Part shown: positions 18,136-27,059 of the stretch, one piece after another | Layout: every line of letters starts with the position of its first letter | How positions within the stretch are numbered: position 1 is the first letter of the stretch | Assembly (NCBI GenBank): GCA_030145845.1 | Contig: JAIXHJ010000002.1 | Location: 248,001 to 312,000, forward strand | Origin: Pseudomonadota bacterium | GTDB taxonomy: Bacteria; Pseudomonadota; Gammaproteobacteria; Pseudomonadales; Oceanobacteraceae | Length of the DNA stretch: 64,000 bases | Direction of reading: 5' to 3' | Notes under the pieces: model-generated | The model's database searches: none | Told to the model about the DNA's origin: nothing | What the model saw: the letters and a program-made list of their open reading frames with translations, nothing else | Made by a program: the position numbers and the translations under genes

Positions 18136-20217
18136 ATGAATAAGAATGTTCCTTCTGTGTCGGTATCGTATGCACAGAGCGGTAAGACCAACAAATCCAA
18201 CGAGTTAGGCATGCGCCCGATGCAGGAGCGTGCCTATGAGTATCGGGGTGAGCAATATCTGCTGATCAAGTCGCCACCGGCCTCAGGTAAGAGCCGGGCT
18301 CTGATGTTTATTGCACTCGATAAGTTGCACAATCAGGGCTTACGCAAGGCGATTATTACCGTGCCTGAGAAGTCCATTGGCTCCAGCTTTGCCGATGAAC
18401 CGCTGACGAAGTTCGGCTTCTGGGCCGACTGGCACGTTGAGCCGAAGTGGAACTTGTGTAACAGCCCCGGCGAAGGCAGCAAAGCCGATTCGGTAGGGAG
18501 CTTTCTGGCCGGTGACGATCAGGTGCTGGTGTGCCCGCACGCGACGTTTCGCAATGCGGTTGAAAAGTTTGGTATCGAGGCGTTTGACGGCTGCCTGATT
18601 GCGGTCGATGAGTTCCATCATGTGTCCGCGAACCCGGAGAACCGTTTGGGTGCGCAACTGGCCGAGCTGATGGCACGCGATAAGGTGCATATTGTCGCGA
18701 TGACGGGGTCGTATTTCCGTGGCGACGCTGAGGCGGTACTCGCCCCTGAAGACGAAGCGCGTTTTGAGTCGGTTACCTATACCTACTACGAGCAACTCAA
18801 TGGCTATGAGCACCTGAAGACGCTGGATATTGGTTACTTTTTTTACACCGGCCCGTACGCGGATGACCTGCTGAAAGTGCTCGACCCGGATGAGAAGACC
18901 ATTATTCATATTCCGAGTGTCAACTCGCGTGAAAGCACCAAAGATAAAATCCGCGAAGTGGAGCATATTATTGAAGAGCTGGGCGAATGGCAGGGTACGG
19001 ATGACAACACGGGCTTTCAGTTAGTTAAGGCAAAATCAGGTCGTATTTTGAAAATCGCTGATTTGGTGGATGATGATGCCAGCAAGCGTGACAAGGTGTC
19101 TGCGTCGCTCAAAGACCCAACTCAGAAGAACAACCGCGATCATGTCGATATTATTATTGCCCTGGGCATGGCGAAAGAAGGCTTTGACTGGATCTGGTGC
19201 GAACATGCGTTAACGGTGGGGTATCGTGCGAGTCTGACCGAGGTTGTCCAGATCATTGGTCGTGCCACCCGCGATGCACCGGGTAAAACCAAAGCCCGCT
19301 TTACCAATTTAATTGCCGAACCAGACGCCAGCGAAGACGCGGTGGCCGAAGCGATTAATGATACGTTAAAAGCGATTTCGGCCAGTTTGCTGATGGAGCA
19401 GGTGCTGGCTCCACGCTTTGAGTTTCGGCCAAAAAATCCGACCAACGAACCGACTCCGGGCTTTGATTACGGTGACGAGGGTTATAAACCGGATAAAACC
19501 AATGTTGGCTTTAATCAGGAGACGGGCCAGTTTCAGATTGAAATCAACGGTCTGGTCATGCCTAAAACCGAAGAAGCCACACGTATCTGTCGCGAAGATC
19601 TTAACGAAGTGATAGCGACCTTTGTGCAGGACAAGCCGACCATAGAACGCGGCTTGTTTGATGAAGAGACCGTGCCGCAGGAACTCACTCAGGTACGCAT
19701 GGGCAAGATCATTAAAGAGCGCTACCCAGAGCTGGATGATGAAGATCAGGAGGCCGTACGTCAGCATGCGATTACGGCGTTAAACCTGATTCAGCAGGGT
19801 AAACAGGTGGCGCTGGATATCGCCGGGCAGGATGGCATGTTGACTGATCCGGGGGCCCCCGGCGAGCCTGGACCGAATACGGCGCTGATTCAGGGGATTC
19901 GTAAGTTTTCGATGGACGTGCGTGAGCTGGATATTGACTTGATCGATAGTATCAATCCATTCAGCGAGGCGTATTCGATTCTGTCGGTCGCGATGAATGA
20001 AGATACGTTAAAGCAGGTCGCCGCGGCGATCGCGGCGAAGAAGACCCGCCTGACCCCAGAAGAAGCGAAAGAGCTGGCATTACGGGCAATAAAATTCAAG
20101 AAGGAGCGCGGACGTTTACCGTCTATAAATGCGCAGGATGCCTGGGAACGAACAATGGCCGAAGGTGCAGCTGCCTTCGTTCGATTTAAAGATGAGGGTC
20201 GCTACGATGGATCTTGA
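18136..20217 (+). CDS. DEAD/DEAH-box superfamily 2 helicase of a defence module
   Basis: A 693-residue SF2 helicase. Walker A is SPPASGKSRA near residue 46, motif II is VDEFHH near 157, motif III-like MTGSYFRGD near 189, and motif VI QIIGRATRDAPG near 371. The core resembles type I and type III restriction translocases, but no nuclease domain is fused to it. The C-terminal ~300 residues are mostly helical and end with a short block, LALRAIKFKKERGRLPSINA, like the helicase-associated repeats. The next gene overlaps its last 11 nt and encodes a GIY-YIG nuclease, the likely cleaving partner. ATP-driven translocation or DNA unwinding is expected from the family; the target is unknown. Confidence 0.88.
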   Translation: MNKNVPSVSVSYAQSGKTNKSNELGMRPMQERAYEYRGEQYLLIKSPPASGKSRALMFIALDKLHNQGLRKAIITVPEKSIGSSFADEPLTKFGFWADWHVEPKWNLCNSPGEGSKADSVGSFLAGDDQVLVCPHATFRNAVEKFGIEAFDGCLIAVDEFHHVSANPENRLGAQLAELMARDKVHIVAMTGSYFRGDAEAVLAPEDEARFESVTYTYYEQLNGYEHLKTLDIGYFFYTGPYADDLLKVLDPDEKTIIHIPSVNSRESTKDKIREVEHIIEELGEWQGTDDNTGFQLVKAKSGRILKIADLVDDDASKRDKVSASLKDPTQKNNRDHVDIIIALGMAKEGFDWIWCEHALTVGYRASLTEVVQIIGRATRDAPGKTKARFTNLIAEPDASEDAVAEAINDTLKAISASLLMEQVLAPRFEFRPKNPTNEPTPGFDYGDEGYKPDKTNVGFNQETGQFQIEINGLVMPKTEEATRICREDLNEVIATFVQDKPTIERGLFDEETVPQELTQVRMGKIIKERYPELDDEDQEAVRQHAITALNLIQQGKQVALDIAGQDGMLTDPGAPGEPGPNTALIQGIRKFSMDVRELDIDLIDSINPFSEAYSILSVAMNEDTLKQVAAAIAAKKTRLTPEEAKELALRAIKFKKERGRLPSINAQDAWERTMAEGAAAFVRFKDEGRYDGS

Positions 20218-21424
20218 TGATCTGCGTGCAGAGCTTGATGAGTATGCAAAACCGGAGAAAAAACAAACGTTGTCAGCGAAAGAGCAGCGTATTGTGGCCG
20301 GTTTTGAAGACATACAGCGCTTTTACGATGAGCACAACCGTATTCCGCAACATGGTGAAGGTGGCGATATTTTTGAGCGCTTGTATGCCACGCGTTTAGA
20401 TCGTTTGCGTGCATTAACAGAGTGCGCAGAGTTATTAACGCCTCTGGATCATCAGGGGATACTGAACGGGACTGCTGAATCGACTTCGTTGGATGCAGCG
20501 ACCAGCGTAAGAGAAGAACCACCGGGTTATGGTAATGACGAATCTTCTGGCCCCAGCGATGATGAGCTTCTGGCTGAGTTGGGTGAGATTGCTGGTGGTT
20601 CATTAACCGAGCTTAAGCATGTGCGCAGTGCGGCGCAAAAGCGTGAAGTCGACGAAGTAGCTAAGCGTGAAGTCTGTGAAGATTTTGACGACTTTCAGCT
20701 GATTTTTGAACGGGTGGAGCGCGAGATTAAAAATGGATTACGCGTGACCCGACGTTTTAAAGAAGATGCCAGCATTGAGCGAACCAATCTGTTTATTCTG
20801 GGTGGTCAGATGGCGTATGTCGCAGAAGTCGGCGAGACCATTAAAGCGCCAAACGGAGATAACGATGCCCGCTTGCGCGTGATTTACTCCAACGGCACTG
20901 AGAGCAATATTCTGCGTCGGTCACTACAGCGTGCGCTGTATAAGGACGATACTGGCCGTCGTGTGACCGAGCCTGATGCAGGCCCTTTGTTCAGCAACCA
21001 GTGGGAAGATGAAGACGTTGAAAGCGGAACGATTTATGTGCTGCGCAGTCAGTCGGATCATCCGACGGTTGCTAGCCATCGCGAGTTAATTCATAAGATT
21101 GGCGTCACTGGGGGTAAGGTAGAAACACGAATCGCCAATGCAGAAAACGATGCGACGTATTTATTGGCAAAAGTTGATGTGGTAGCGACCTATAAACTTG
21201 CTGGCATTAACCGCACCAAGCTTGAGAACCTGCTACACCGCATGCTGGCCCCGGCGCAACTGGAGCTGGTGATTAATGACCGCTTCGGCAAGCCAGTAAA
21301 GCCACGGGAGTGGTTCTTGCTACCACTGAAGGTGATAGATGAAGCCGTTGAGCGAATCCGGACGGGGCGGGTCGAGGGCGTAGTGTATGATCCGGAACAA
21401 GCCACCCTGGTGGAGTCGAGTTAA
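20207..21424 (+). CDS. GIY-YIG nuclease-domain protein (T5orf172/Mug113 type)
   Basis: About 405 residues, with a C-terminal GIY-YIG domain of the T5orf172 type: IYVLRS near residue 276 (GIY position), HKIGVTGGKVETRI near 296-309 (YIG position and catalytic Arg), LENLLHRML near 338 (catalytic Glu), and KPREWFLLPL near 364. The N-terminal FEDIQRFYDEHNRIPQHGEG resembles the end of the helicase protein. I chose the ATG at 20207, which has GAGGG at 20194-20198 and gives MDLDDLRAELDEYAKP; a longer frame opens at 20129 but lies deep inside the helicase gene. Stop to jetA start is only 24 bp. It is probably the nuclease of the module. Confidence 0.85.
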   Translation: MDLDDLRAELDEYAKPEKKQTLSAKEQRIVAGFEDIQRFYDEHNRIPQHGEGGDIFERLYATRLDRLRALTECAELLTPLDHQGILNGTAESTSLDAATSVREEPPGYGNDESSGPSDDELLAELGEIAGGSLTELKHVRSAAQKREVDEVAKREVCEDFDDFQLIFERVEREIKNGLRVTRRFKEDASIERTNLFILGGQMAYVAEVGETIKAPNGDNDARLRVIYSNGTESNILRRSLQRALYKDDTGRRVTEPDAGPLFSNQWEDEDVESGTIYVLRSQSDHPTVASHRELIHKIGVTGGKVETRIANAENDATYLLAKVDVVATYKLAGINRTKLENLLHRMLAPAQLELVINDRFGKPVKPREWFLLPLKVIDEAVERIRTGRVEGVVYDPEQATLVESS

Positions 21425-21448
21425 TCAGACTGAGGGAACGGAGGCCTG

Positions 21449-22951
21449 ATGCAGGATAACCCAGCACGACAACTCGCCCGCAAATATATCAGTGCGCGTC
21501 ATAATCATGCGGCATGGCGCCTGCTTGCCTCTCCGCGTGCGCCGTTGATTGCCGGTTGCCTGTCTGTTTTGTTTGATGGGGCTCAGGATGGTGTCGCGGA
21601 AGAAGATGCGCTGCAGGCGCTGTCTGATATGTTGTCGTCGTTTGCGACGCACGATGAATTTAACATCGATACAGATCAGGTGCTGCAACAGGCCGGACGC
21701 GAACTTCGTGAATGGATTAAGCGCGGGCTTGTGATTGAGCGTGGTCAGCGTATTTATGAAACCGATGCACTGCGCAGTGCGATGCATTTTGTGGAGTCGC
21801 TGGATAATCGCATTATGACTTCCACTGCCTCGCGTTTGTCGGTTGTTCAGCAGCAGATTGAGCAGCTTGAAACCGGTATGAACCCTGACCCTGCCAGTCG
21901 TGTGGCGTCAATTAAGCGCAAAATCCGTCAACTTGAATATGAATTGGCCGATGCCGAGGCCGGTAATATTCCCGTCTTCTCGGAAGCTCAGGCTATTGAA
22001 GCAATACGGGAAGTATTTGCACTGGCAACAGGTTTAAGTGCTGATTTTCGCCGGGTTGAAGATTCCTGGCGGGAGGCTGATATGCAGTTGCGACAAAAAG
22101 TGGTGGCTGAAGGCACGCACCGGGGAGACGTACTGGACCGGCTTCTTGATAGCCAGGAAGCTCTTCTGAACACATCCGAAGGACAAGTCTTTGACGCATT
22201 TCTGCGCCAACTGCGTGAAACGACTCGACTTGAAGAAATGAACCATCGTCTGCGTACGATACTGGCACACCCAGCTGCGCGTAAGGCGCTTAGCAGGAGC
22301 CAGATAACGGACCTGAAATGGCTCCGTCTTAAACTCACCCAGGAAAGCCGCACTGTTATCACAGCGAGATCTCGCAGCGAGCAGGATGTCCGCAGTTTTA
22401 TTAAAACCGGATTGGCCAGTGAACATCATCGCGTAGGTATTTTACTGGCTGAGGTATTTAAAGCTGCCCAAGGCATGAATTGGGATAAGCAGAGCATCAG
22501 GAGGCAGGCGTCCTCACTACCTCCGCTTGGGTTTAACACCTCTAACCTGCCAGTGATAGAGCGCCTTCGCTATCGGGCTGCGCCTCAGGGCGATGACTCT
22601 GCATTGGATTTCTCGCAGCCGGATGTCGGTCTTGAAGGCGTGGACGAGGAATTTTGGACCGCGTTGGATGGTTTGGATCGGGAAGCATTGATTACCAGCA
22701 CCCTTGAGCGTATTCGGGTCGCGGGAAAGCCGGTGATGTTGTCGGAACTACTTGATCTGCTGCCACCCGCCCATGACCTTGAGACGCTGGCTTTATGGAT
22801 CAGTATGGCCAGAGAGGCTGAGATTCAGATTATTTCTGAAGATACGGAGTGTTTCGAATTAACCGATGAACATGGCCGGCGCTGGGAATACACGGTGCCC
22901 AGGGTTTCTATGGATGAGCAGGCGTTAGCTGGGGTGGATTGGGATCTTTGA
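21449..22951 (+). CDS. jetA: Wadjet type I JetA (DUF3375), kleisin-side condensin-like subunit
   Basis: A 500-residue DUF3375 protein starting MQDNPARQLARKYISARHNH, typical of JetA in type I Wadjet. JetA is the kleisin-like (MukF-like) partner of the JetC SMC protein. Winged-helix-like N- and C-terminal parts flank a helical region with LSVVQQQIEQLETGMNPDPASR near 133. The GGAGG at 21439-21443 fits the ATG. Its TGA overlaps the jetB ATG (TGATG). With JetB, JetC and JetD it makes a complex that detects circular DNA by loop extrusion and cleaves plasmids. Confidence 0.93.
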   Translation: MQDNPARQLARKYISARHNHAAWRLLASPRAPLIAGCLSVLFDGAQDGVAEEDALQALSDMLSSFATHDEFNIDTDQVLQQAGRELREWIKRGLVIERGQRIYETDALRSAMHFVESLDNRIMTSTASRLSVVQQQIEQLETGMNPDPASRVASIKRKIRQLEYELADAEAGNIPVFSEAQAIEAIREVFALATGLSADFRRVEDSWREADMQLRQKVVAEGTHRGDVLDRLLDSQEALLNTSEGQVFDAFLRQLRETTRLEEMNHRLRTILAHPAARKALSRSQITDLKWLRLKLTQESRTVITARSRSEQDVRSFIKTGLASEHHRVGILLAEVFKAAQGMNWDKQSIRRQASSLPPLGFNTSNLPVIERLRYRAAPQGDDSALDFSQPDVGLEGVDEEFWTALDGLDREALITSTLERIRVAGKPVMLSELLDLLPPAHDLETLALWISMAREAEIQIISEDTECFELTDEHGRRWEYTVPRVSMDEQALAGVDWDL

Positions 22952-23691
22952 TGAAAAGCATATTTGATGAATTGACGGCGGCAGATGGTGAAACTGATCA
23001 AGCGAATGTCGATCAGCCTGCTACACAGAAGACACTATCGACAGAACCTGATCCGGATCGTACCGACGCTTCTTTGCGTGCCGCCGCACAGCAGTTACTT
23101 GCCTCGGGCCTGATTGAGGCTACGACAGCCGGGCATCTATATCAGCAATTACTGACTTCAATGGAGGACGTTAATCGTATTCTGGAGCCACTGGACTTAT
23201 ATGCTCGCGCCGATGATGTGCGTGGTCTGGTGTATCTTGCCGTGCGTAAAAGGCCGGACGATGCTGAAGATGAATGGTCGCATCCGTTGGTGCGTCGTCA
23301 GCGCCTGACGCTGGAGCAGTCTTTGCTGGTGGCGATTTTACGTCAGTATTTCATCAGTTATGAGCAGGACAGCGGAATCGGGCGCGGAGAAGCGCGGGTC
23401 ACTCTGGATGAGTTAATGGCCCAGTTGCAGGTATATCTCGGTGATCCAGGCAGTGAGAGTAAAGAGCGTAAGCGTCTGAGTAATTTACTTGATCAATTAA
23501 AAGGTCATGGCTTGGTGGGAACGCCAGATGCGCATGGCCGGGTCGAGATTCGCCCTATGATTGCGCACGTTGCCAATCCTGAAAATCTTAAATCATTACT
23601 GGCAGATTTTATTGCCATGAATGCGGAAAGTCATACGGCTGATGGTTTAGATGATACGGATATCCATACGGATGAAGAGGAACAAGGATGA
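22951..23691 (+). CDS. jetB: Wadjet type I JetB (DUF4194), KITE-like subunit
   Basis: A 246-residue DUF4194 protein. Recognisable parts are LLASGLIEATTAGHLYQQLL near residue 50, YARADDVRGLVYLAVRK near 85, and LRQYFISYEQDSGIGRGEARVTLDELM in the middle. JetB corresponds to the MukE/KITE subunit that binds the kleisin JetA. The tail is acidic (DDTDIHTDEEEQG). I took the ATG at 22951, which overlaps the jetA stop, over a TTG at 22939. The jetC ATG overlaps its stop (ATGA). Confidence 0.93.
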   Translation: MKSIFDELTAADGETDQANVDQPATQKTLSTEPDPDRTDASLRAAAQQLLASGLIEATTAGHLYQQLLTSMEDVNRILEPLDLYARADDVRGLVYLAVRKRPDDAEDEWSHPLVRRQRLTLEQSLLVAILRQYFISYEQDSGIGRGEARVTLDELMAQLQVYLGDPGSESKERKRLSNLLDQLKGHGLVGTPDAHGRVEIRPMIAHVANPENLKSLLADFIAMNAESHTADGLDDTDIHTDEEEQG

Positions 23692-26600
23692 GCACACAGG
23701 TCGTCATGCCGGGCTTTGAAGAGACCTTTCGCCTGTCGAAGTTGGAGTTGTTCAATTGGGGCGGATTTTCAGGCCCGCAAGAGGTTGAGTTTGACCCTAT
23801 GGGTACGGCAATTGTGGGGCCGACGGGCAGTGGTAAAACGACACTCATAGACGCGTTGATGACGCTGTTGACGGCCAATCCCAAATACAATCTTGCTTCA
23901 ACCGGTGGGCACGAGAGCGACCGTGACCTCGTTTCTTACGTAAGAGGGGTATCTGGGGCTGGGAATGGTTCGGTGTCGCAGGAACATGTGTTACGTCAGG
24001 GAAAAGTGATTTCTGGCTTATGTGCGACCCTGGATAACGGCGTAAAAACCGTAAAACTTGGCGCGGTGCTATCCATAGACGATACGAGTTTTTCCGCAAA
24101 GGATCTGAAAAAATATTGGATATTCTCTCAGTCAGAATCGATAAACGAAAAGGCTACTGACCAAGACCATTTGACAACCCTTCGCCAATGGCTCGAGCTG
24201 TATGATCAGGGTGGGAGTAAAGCACTAACGCGGGAAGGAAAGGTGAGCTCCAATCTGGCGGTCTATGCTGCGAAGAAAAATTATCTTGCCAGAGTCCGGG
24301 ATTATTTTGAGGTGGGGCAGAATGCGTTTGACCTGCTCAATCGTGCGGCTGGGTTAAAGCAACTTAACAGTATCGACGAAATCTTCAGGACTCTGGTGCT
24401 GGATGATGAATCACAGTTTCAACAGGCCGCCGAAGTCGCCAGCAGTTTTGATGACCTGAAAATTATTTATGAAGAGCTGGAGCTGGCTCGGCGTCAGATC
24501 GCTTCTCTTGAACCCGTTAAGAAATACTGGGACCAGTATGAGAAAGCCAAGATCGACCGTGACGATATGCGGCATTTACTCGCCGTACTTCCCGTATGGT
24601 TCGCTGAAGGTATGTATAAACGCTGGAAGGAAGAAGCGGAGCGTTTAAAGCGTCTTTCTTCAGAATGTACCGCTCGAAAAGCTGAGCTGGATGAAATATA
24701 TCAGTTAAAAACATCAGAAAAAGACGAACTCTATGCCCGTTACTTACGTTCTGGTGGTAACGATCTTCAGACCATTGAAGAACATATTACGTTGCTTGAA
24801 AAAGACGTTTACGCGTGTCGGGGCCGGGCAGATATTTATCTGAAAAAAGTGCAGTCTCTTGGGTTAGATGAGGATCTGACACGAGTGACCTTTGAGCGCA
24901 ATCAGGCACATCTGGATAACATTATCGAAAAACTGGAGCAGGCGTTCACTCAGGCAGAGCATCTTCATTTTACTTCAGGTTCTGAATTAATGGGGGTAGA
25001 GAACCAGTTCCGGGAACTCAGGGAAGAAATAAAAGAAGCTGAGAATGTACCGGGTTCGAACATACCCGGACAGTTCCTGAAGTTCCGGTCTGTGTTGGCA
25101 GAAGGCCTGGGGTTGCCGGAGTCGGAGCTGCCGTTCGTTGCGGAAATGATTCAGGTGAAGCCTGAGGCGGCAGAGTGGCACGGTGCTATTGAGCGGGCCA
25201 TTGGTAGTCACCGATTGCGTATCATGGTTCCTGAAAGTGATATGAAACTTGCATTGCGATGGGTTAATCAGCGTAACAACCAATTGCATGTCCGGCTGTA
25301 TGAGGTAAAGGTCGTCTCAGGTCAGACCGCCTTTTATGACGATGGTTTTACCCGGAAACTAAACTACAAAGCACACCCGTACAGAGAGGCCGTAAAAGAG
25401 CTTCTTGCGGGTATCGACCGGCATTGTGTATCAACCGCTGAGGAATTACAGCACACCCCTCATGCCCTGACCCGGGAAGGGATGATGTCGGGTAAGGCGC
25501 GTTTCTTTGAAAAACAGGACCAGAGGCGTCTGACAGATGACTGGATGACAGGATTCGATAATACGATTCGTCTGATGCAGTTAAAAAAGCGCTTAGAAAC
25601 TCAGGCAGACCAGCTTGCGGAACTTCAGGCCGTAGAACGAAAAAGGCGCTCTGATAAAGAAGAATGCCAGCGACAGTTGGCATTTGCGCAATCGCTTAAA
25701 GAAGTCACTTTCGACAGTATCAATGTTGAATCATTGGAAGCACAGATCCGGTTGAAGAAAGAGCATCTGGAAAATCTGATGTCACCGGATTCGGATGTTG
25801 CAAAGATCAAAGCGGAACTTGAAAAGATAAAACAGGAATGCAGCAACATTGATGATCAGCGCAACACACTGATCGAAGAGAAGACGAGGGCGGATACTCA
25901 ACTTGATATTGCTGAGGCCGAAGTTTCAAGGTTATTTGTGCTGGCTGAATCCGGACTGAAAAGTGACGATCGTGCGGTGATTGATCGCTATTTTAAGACG
26001 ATTGCGAAAGCAGGTGACGATCTTATTGCTACGGCAGAACTGCAGCACATGAAGTCTTTGGAAGAGACAAGTCTACTTGATGTGCGTCAGCGCCAGGAAA
26101 AGCTGGATAAGCAGGTTGGGGATCTTTCAAAACAATTGGTCAGGGCGATGGAAGTTGCCAAACGCGAGGACAGAGGGGCTTTGGTCGAGGCTGGATCTGA
26201 TGTAGAAGATGTTCCTGCTTATCTTGAACGCCTGCATACATTGACTGAAGAAGCATTGCCGGAGAAACAGAAGCGTTTCCGCGAGTATCTGAACCGTTCA
26301 TCCGATGATAGTGTGACTACTTTGCTTGAAGGCCTGGAAGGAGGTGTCGCCAAGATCCGGGATAAACTGGAAGACGTCAACTACACGCTTCGTCGGGTAG
26401 ACTTTCAGCCTGGGCATTATTTGCAGCTTATTGCCAACGACGTTGTTCACGAAAGTATCAGAACATTTTCCCGCCAGATGAGAGAGTTACGCGCAGCTCA
26501 GCTGGCTGCTGATGACGGTGAAAGTCATTACCGGGCCTTACAGGTGGTGGTGGCCTCACTGCGTAACCATTATGAGAAGAGCCATACTGCACCAGCAAAG

Positions 26601-27059
26601 GCGCTACTCGACCCTCGTTTCAGATTGGAATTTAAGGTGAATGTTATTGCCCGCAGCAATGGAGAAATCTTACACACGCTGAGCGGCTCGCAGGGGGGCA
26701 GTGGCGGTGAAAAAGAAATCATCGCTTCATATGTTCTGACTGCCTCACTGTCTTATGCGCTGTGTCCGGACGGCAGCAATAAACCACTGTTCGGCACCAT
26801 TGTTCTTGATGAGGCATTCTCGCGTAGTTCCCACGCGGTAGCAGGCAGAATTATTAGTGCATTAACTGAGTTTGGTCTTAGCGCGCTGTTTGTGACTCCA
26901 AATAAAGAAATGCGCTTGTTAAGAAGCCATACCCGCTCAGCGATTGTTGTACATCGTAAGGGTGATCAATCAAGTTTAACGACATTGACCTGGAAAGAAC
27001 TGGAACAGGCTGCTACTCAGCGCCGGACAGAAGGAGAGCGCCGGGATGCACTCCCCTGA
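23688..27059 (+). CDS. jetC: Wadjet type I JetC, SMC-like ATPase
   Basis: An 1123-residue SMC/SbcC/MukB-like ATPase. The head halves are at the two ends: Walker A GPTGSGKTTLIDA near residue 44, ABC signature LSGSQGGSGGEKE near 998 and Walker B GTIVLDEAFSRSS near 1036. Long coiled-coil segments lie between (about 255-460 and 640-900), with a hinge-like globular region in the middle. JetC is the motor of the Wadjet complex and extrudes DNA loops. It overlaps jetB by 4 nt and jetD by 14 nt, so all four genes are translationally coupled. The signature motif and both Walker boxes look intact. Confidence 0.95.
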   Translation: MSTQVVMPGFEETFRLSKLELFNWGGFSGPQEVEFDPMGTAIVGPTGSGKTTLIDALMTLLTANPKYNLASTGGHESDRDLVSYVRGVSGAGNGSVSQEHVLRQGKVISGLCATLDNGVKTVKLGAVLSIDDTSFSAKDLKKYWIFSQSESINEKATDQDHLTTLRQWLELYDQGGSKALTREGKVSSNLAVYAAKKNYLARVRDYFEVGQNAFDLLNRAAGLKQLNSIDEIFRTLVLDDESQFQQAAEVASSFDDLKIIYEELELARRQIASLEPVKKYWDQYEKAKIDRDDMRHLLAVLPVWFAEGMYKRWKEEAERLKRLSSECTARKAELDEIYQLKTSEKDELYARYLRSGGNDLQTIEEHITLLEKDVYACRGRADIYLKKVQSLGLDEDLTRVTFERNQAHLDNIIEKLEQAFTQAEHLHFTSGSELMGVENQFRELREEIKEAENVPGSNIPGQFLKFRSVLAEGLGLPESELPFVAEMIQVKPEAAEWHGAIERAIGSHRLRIMVPESDMKLALRWVNQRNNQLHVRLYEVKVVSGQTAFYDDGFTRKLNYKAHPYREAVKELLAGIDRHCVSTAEELQHTPHALTREGMMSGKARFFEKQDQRRLTDDWMTGFDNTIRLMQLKKRLETQADQLAELQAVERKRRSDKEECQRQLAFAQSLKEVTFDSINVESLEAQIRLKKEHLENLMSPDSDVAKIKAELEKIKQECSNIDDQRNTLIEEKTRADTQLDIAEAEVSRLFVLAESGLKSDDRAVIDRYFKTIAKAGDDLIATAELQHMKSLEETSLLDVRQRQEKLDKQVGDLSKQLVRAMEVAKREDRGALVEAGSDVEDVPAYLERLHTLTEEALPEKQKRFREYLNRSSDDSVTTLLEGLEGGVAKIRDKLEDVNYTLRRVDFQPGHYLQLIANDVVHESIRTFSRQMRELRAAQLAADDGESHYRALQVVVASLRNHYEKSHTAPAKALLDPRFRLEFKVNVIARSNGEILHTLSGSQGGSGGEKEIIASYVLTASLSYALCPDGSNKPLFGTIVLDEAFSRSSHAVAGRIISALTEFGLSALFVTPNKEMRLLRSHTRSAIVVHRKGDQSSLTTLTWKELEQAATQRRTEGERRDALP

